DNA of 64,000 bases, taken from NCBI GenBank assembly GCA_017482055.1, contig JAFUOH010000010.1, positions 1 through 64,000 on the forward strand, in the 5' to 3' direction. The notes beneath the pieces were generated by a model. That model did not search any database. It was not told where the DNA came from and saw nothing but the letters and a program-made list of their open reading frames with translations. Both the position numbers and the translations under genes were made by a program. This document shows positions 61,939 to 64,000 of this stretch, one piece after another (the stretch's first letter is position 1; each line of letters begins with the position of its first letter). Source of the DNA: Clostridia bacterium (GTDB lineage: Bacteria; Bacillota; Clostridia; Oscillospirales; CAG-272).

Positions 61939-62661
61939 TTACAGCGTGATCTCCATACCGTCGGTGGTGATCTCTGCGGGAACGGGCAGGATATCGTTCT
62001 TCAGCGCGAGGAACTGTTCGCCGTTGATGCGTCCGATGTAGTTGCCGTAGTGGTTGATGTAGACGGACTTCACGGTCTTTGCCTTGATAATATCAATGTA
62101 TTCCTTTACATCAAAGTGCGCCGCTTCGAGGATCGCTACGTCAAGGTCGTCAACGGGCGGGAAGTCGATGGCAGGACGCTTTAAGTCGCCCGAGCAAAGC
62201 ACTCGCTTGCCCTCGGCTTCGATGAGATACGCGTGGGAGTTGGGACAGTGCTGTGTGGGGAACGATGTCACCTTAAAATAACCGTCGTCGTAGATAACGC
62301 CGTCGCCCACGATCTCCAACTTCTGCTCGGGACGGAGCTTTGCACCGAAAGCATCGAGATATTGGTGGACAAGAGTCGCACACTTTTCGTTGGGAACATA
62401 GACCTCGGGGTTGGATTCCTTATAGAACCAGCTCGAAAGTCCATAGAAGGAATAAAGCCCGTCGATGTGGTCATTATGCGGATGGGTGATGAAGATGCCC
62501 TTCACATTATTGGGATTTATACGTCTGTTAGCAAGTGCCATATTAATATCACAGCCTGCGTCAATAAAGTAATATCTTCCGCCCACTTCGAAAAGAATAG
62601 ATGTACACTGCTTATTTGCCTCGGGAACACCGTGTCCCGAGCCGACTATTGTAATTTTCAT
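61939..62661 (-). CDS. MBL-fold metal-dependent hydrolase
   Basis: From the ATG at 62661 (AAAGGA eight bases upstream) this is 240 residues. It shows the metallo-beta-lactamase zinc motif THPHNDHIDG (His60, His62, Asp64, His65), TQHCPNSHAYLIEAEGKRVLCSGDL with the next ligands, and INHYGNY near the end. It resembles the RNase Z/phosphodiesterase branch of the superfamily, but the substrate cannot be told. There is no signal peptide. The longer reading from 62736 has no ribosome site. Its promoter is not obvious. Confidence 0.88.
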   Translation of the reverse strand: MKITIVGSGHGVPEANKQCTSILFEVGGRYYFIDAGCDINMALANRRINPNNVKGIFITHPHNDHIDGLYSFYGLSSWFYKESNPEVYVPNEKCATLVHQYLDAFGAKLRPEQKLEIVGDGVIYDDGYFKVTSFPTQHCPNSHAYLIEAEGKRVLCSGDLKRPAIDFPPVDDLDVAILEAAHFDVKEYIDIIKAKTVKSVYINHYGNYIGRINGEQFLALKNDILPVPAEITTDGMEITL

Positions 62662-62777
62662 GATGGTTATCCTTTCATAGATGAGTAATTTAATATAATT
62701 CATGTATATTTTAGCACACAAACACAAACATGTCAAGGCTTTGTTTTCGAATCATGAGGGAATTCCGCCTTTGCGAC

Positions 62778-62963
62778 AAATTATCGTTTATCGTTCTATT
62801 GTAGAGGTGCCGGTAGCCGAGCCAAGGAGGGGGGAGTGCAGAGGGGGGAACCTTCGGATCGGCGTTTGAGAGCAGATGGTTCCCCCCTCTGCCCGCGCCG
62901 CCCGGAGGGCGGCACGGAACGCGGGGTGTGGGGCAGCCGCCCCACGACGATAAACGATAATTT
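62778..62963. mobile_element. MITE-like element with 17-bp terminal inverted repeats
   Basis: AAATTATCGTTTATCGT (62778-62794) and its exact reverse complement (62947-62963) bound a 186-bp unit with no gene. Inside, GCAGAGGGGGGAACC and GGTTCCCCCCTCTGC form a perfect 15-bp inverted repeat, and GCCGCCC/GGGCGGC another. The inside is far richer in G and C than the flanks. It sits between the MBL gene and the murD promoter. Confidence 0.78.
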
Positions 62964-62976
62964 ATTACAAAACCTG

Positions 62977-63005
62977 TTTACAATCAGCCCGAATTGTGGT
63001 ATACT
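62977..63005 (+). promoter_or_regulatory. Sigma-A promoter of murD
   Basis: TTTACA (62977-62982) and TATACT (63000-63005) are 17 bases apart, about 40 bases before the ATG at 63045 and 14 bases after the MITE-like element. Confidence 0.7.
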
Positions 63006-63044
63006 ATATATGTATGCGAAAAAATAACACAGATGAGGTGCAAT

Positions 63045-64000
63045 ATGTCAAGGCTCACCGAATTTAAAAAATACATAAAAGGAAAGCAATCAGCCGTGGT
63101 CGGCATCGGCGTTTCAAACACGCCGCTTATTGACTTTCTGCTCTCCTGCGGGGCAGTCGTTACCGCACGCGACATCAAAACTCGCGAAAAGCTGGGCGAG
63201 CTTGCGGACACCCTTGAGCAAAAAGGCGTATCGCTGCTTCTCGGCGACGGATATCTCGAAAACCTCACCGAGGACATAATCTTCAAGGCGCCCGGTATTC
63301 GAGGCGACCTGCCGCAGTTTGCCACAGCCGTGAAGCGCGGCGCGGTGCTCACCTCCGAAATGGAGGTATTCTTTGAGCTCTGCCCCTGTAAAATTTTCGG
63401 CATCACGGGCAGCGACGGTAAAACCACAACCACCACCCTCACCTACAAAATGCTGGAGCTTGAAGCAAAAAAGCGCGGCTCCTCTGCAAAAGTATGGGTG
63501 GGCGGCAACATCGGAAAGCCTCTGCTTCCCGAGATCGACAGTTTCAAGGCGGATGATATCGCGGTGGTTGAGCTGTCCAGCTTCCAGCTTCACATGATGA
63601 AGCGCTCTCCCTTCGCCGCCGCAATTACCAACGTCTCTCCCAACCACTTAAACTGGCACACCGACATGGAGGAATACACCGTTTCCAAGGAGAATATTTT
63701 CAAAAACCCAGGCAACACCCGCGTGGTGCTAAACTACGGCTGTGAGCTGACCCGCGAAATGGCGGCACTCACAAATTCCGAGGTGACATATTTCTCCGGC
63801 AGTCTCACCCCTGCCGACGGCTATGCCTCGGTGTATGAGCGTGACGGCATTATCGTTTATCGCGAGGCGGACGGCAGTGTGACCGAGGTGCTTCGCCAAG
63901 CAGACATCAAAATTCCGGGCAGACACAACGTGGAAAACTACATGACCGCCATCGCGCTGACCCACGGTTTTGTCAGCCGCGAGGTAATATGCGAGATCGC
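63045..64000 (+). CDS. murD: UDP-N-acetylmuramoyl-L-alanine--D-glutamate ligase MurD, 3' end beyond the window
   Basis: This cytoplasmic ligase adds D-glutamate to UDP-MurNAc-L-Ala in peptidoglycan synthesis. The first 318 codons are in the window. The N-terminal Rossmann-like UDP-binding domain (AVVGIGVSNTPLIDFL, residues 17-32) leads to the ATP-binding loop GITGSDGKTTTT (119-130), VVELSSFQLHMM, ITNVSPNHLNWHTDMEEY and PGRHNVENYMTAIAL, all in Mur-ligase order. GAGGTG lies five bases before the ATG. The C-terminal domain is cut off by the window edge. Confidence 0.95.
   Translation, partial: MSRLTEFKKYIKGKQSAVVGIGVSNTPLIDFLLSCGAVVTARDIKTREKLGELADTLEQKGVSLLLGDGYLENLTEDIIFKAPGIRGDLPQFATAVKRGAVLTSEMEVFFELCPCKIFGITGSDGKTTTTTLTYKMLELEAKKRGSSAKVWVGGNIGKPLLPEIDSFKADDIAVVELSSFQLHMMKRSPFAAAITNVSPNHLNWHTDMEEYTVSKENIFKNPGNTRVVLNYGCELTREMAALTNSEVTYFSGSLTPADGYASVYERDGIIVYREADGSVTEVLRQADIKIPGRHNVENYMTAIALTHGFVSREVICEI

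Overview
The window looks like the chromosome of an uncultured gut Firmicute of class Clostridia, probably near Oscillospirales or Ruminococcaceae. That is inferred from gene content: S-layer-homology surface proteins, a GGGtGRT protein beside a NifU-like protein, GGAGG-type ribosome sites, near-consensus sigma-A promoters, and conjugation modules of the PcfB/Maff2/VirD4/VirB6/PrgI/VirB4 kind. No rRNA or intact tRNA gene is present, so the taxonomy is only approximate.

Region 1 (1-9250) is the right end of an integrative conjugative element (ICE1), transcribed leftwards. It reads from a DUF6017-type replication/HTH protein through PcfB, the VirD4 coupling protein, Maff2, VirB6, an MT-A70 methyltransferase, PrgI and VirB4 to a C5-cytosine methyltransferase cut by the window edge. 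The element ends with an excisionase-like gene, paired TTGCTAAT sites and the 3' half of a tRNA-Arg(CCT) gene, which I read as the attachment core.

Region 2 (9250-31400) is more AT-rich by eye and holds a leftward block of about 20 kb for host-type glycan use. It encodes a GH109-like enzyme, a GH29 fucosidase, a GH43/32-like propeller protein, an SGNH esterase, three metallophosphoesterases (one fused to a histidine phosphatase), a PHP-domain protein, secreted carbohydrate-binding or SLH proteins, a solute-binding lipoprotein and an AraC regulator. A NahK-like kinase remnant and an IS110-family remnant mark decay.

Region 3 (31400-39900) is a second, decayed ICE of the same family and orientation. 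It has ParB, RepA, VirB4, topoisomerase III and ArdC-like fragments, a complete PrgI, a Phd/RelE-type toxin-antitoxin pair and an inserted AraC plus DUF5696-like pair. It ends in TTGCTAAT sites with the same 11-bp spacing as ICE1.

Region 4 (39900-64000) looks like ordinary chromosome. It contains another solute-binding protein with an AraC regulator, a DNA-damage-type cassette (Y-family polymerase, XRE repressor, ImmA/IrrE protease, SRAP protein), a 3398-residue SLH surface protein, a ClpP/TepA-like protease, PduL, the NifU-like/GGGtGRT pair, a sialidase-like protein, an MBL hydrolase and the start of murD. The most interesting unit is the damage cassette, where two overlapping consensus promoters diverge across ATTGTG/CACAAT dyads. 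Next are the phosphatase-rich glycan operon lying between two ICE ends, and the strongly codon-biased NifU-like/GGGtGRT pair of unknown function.
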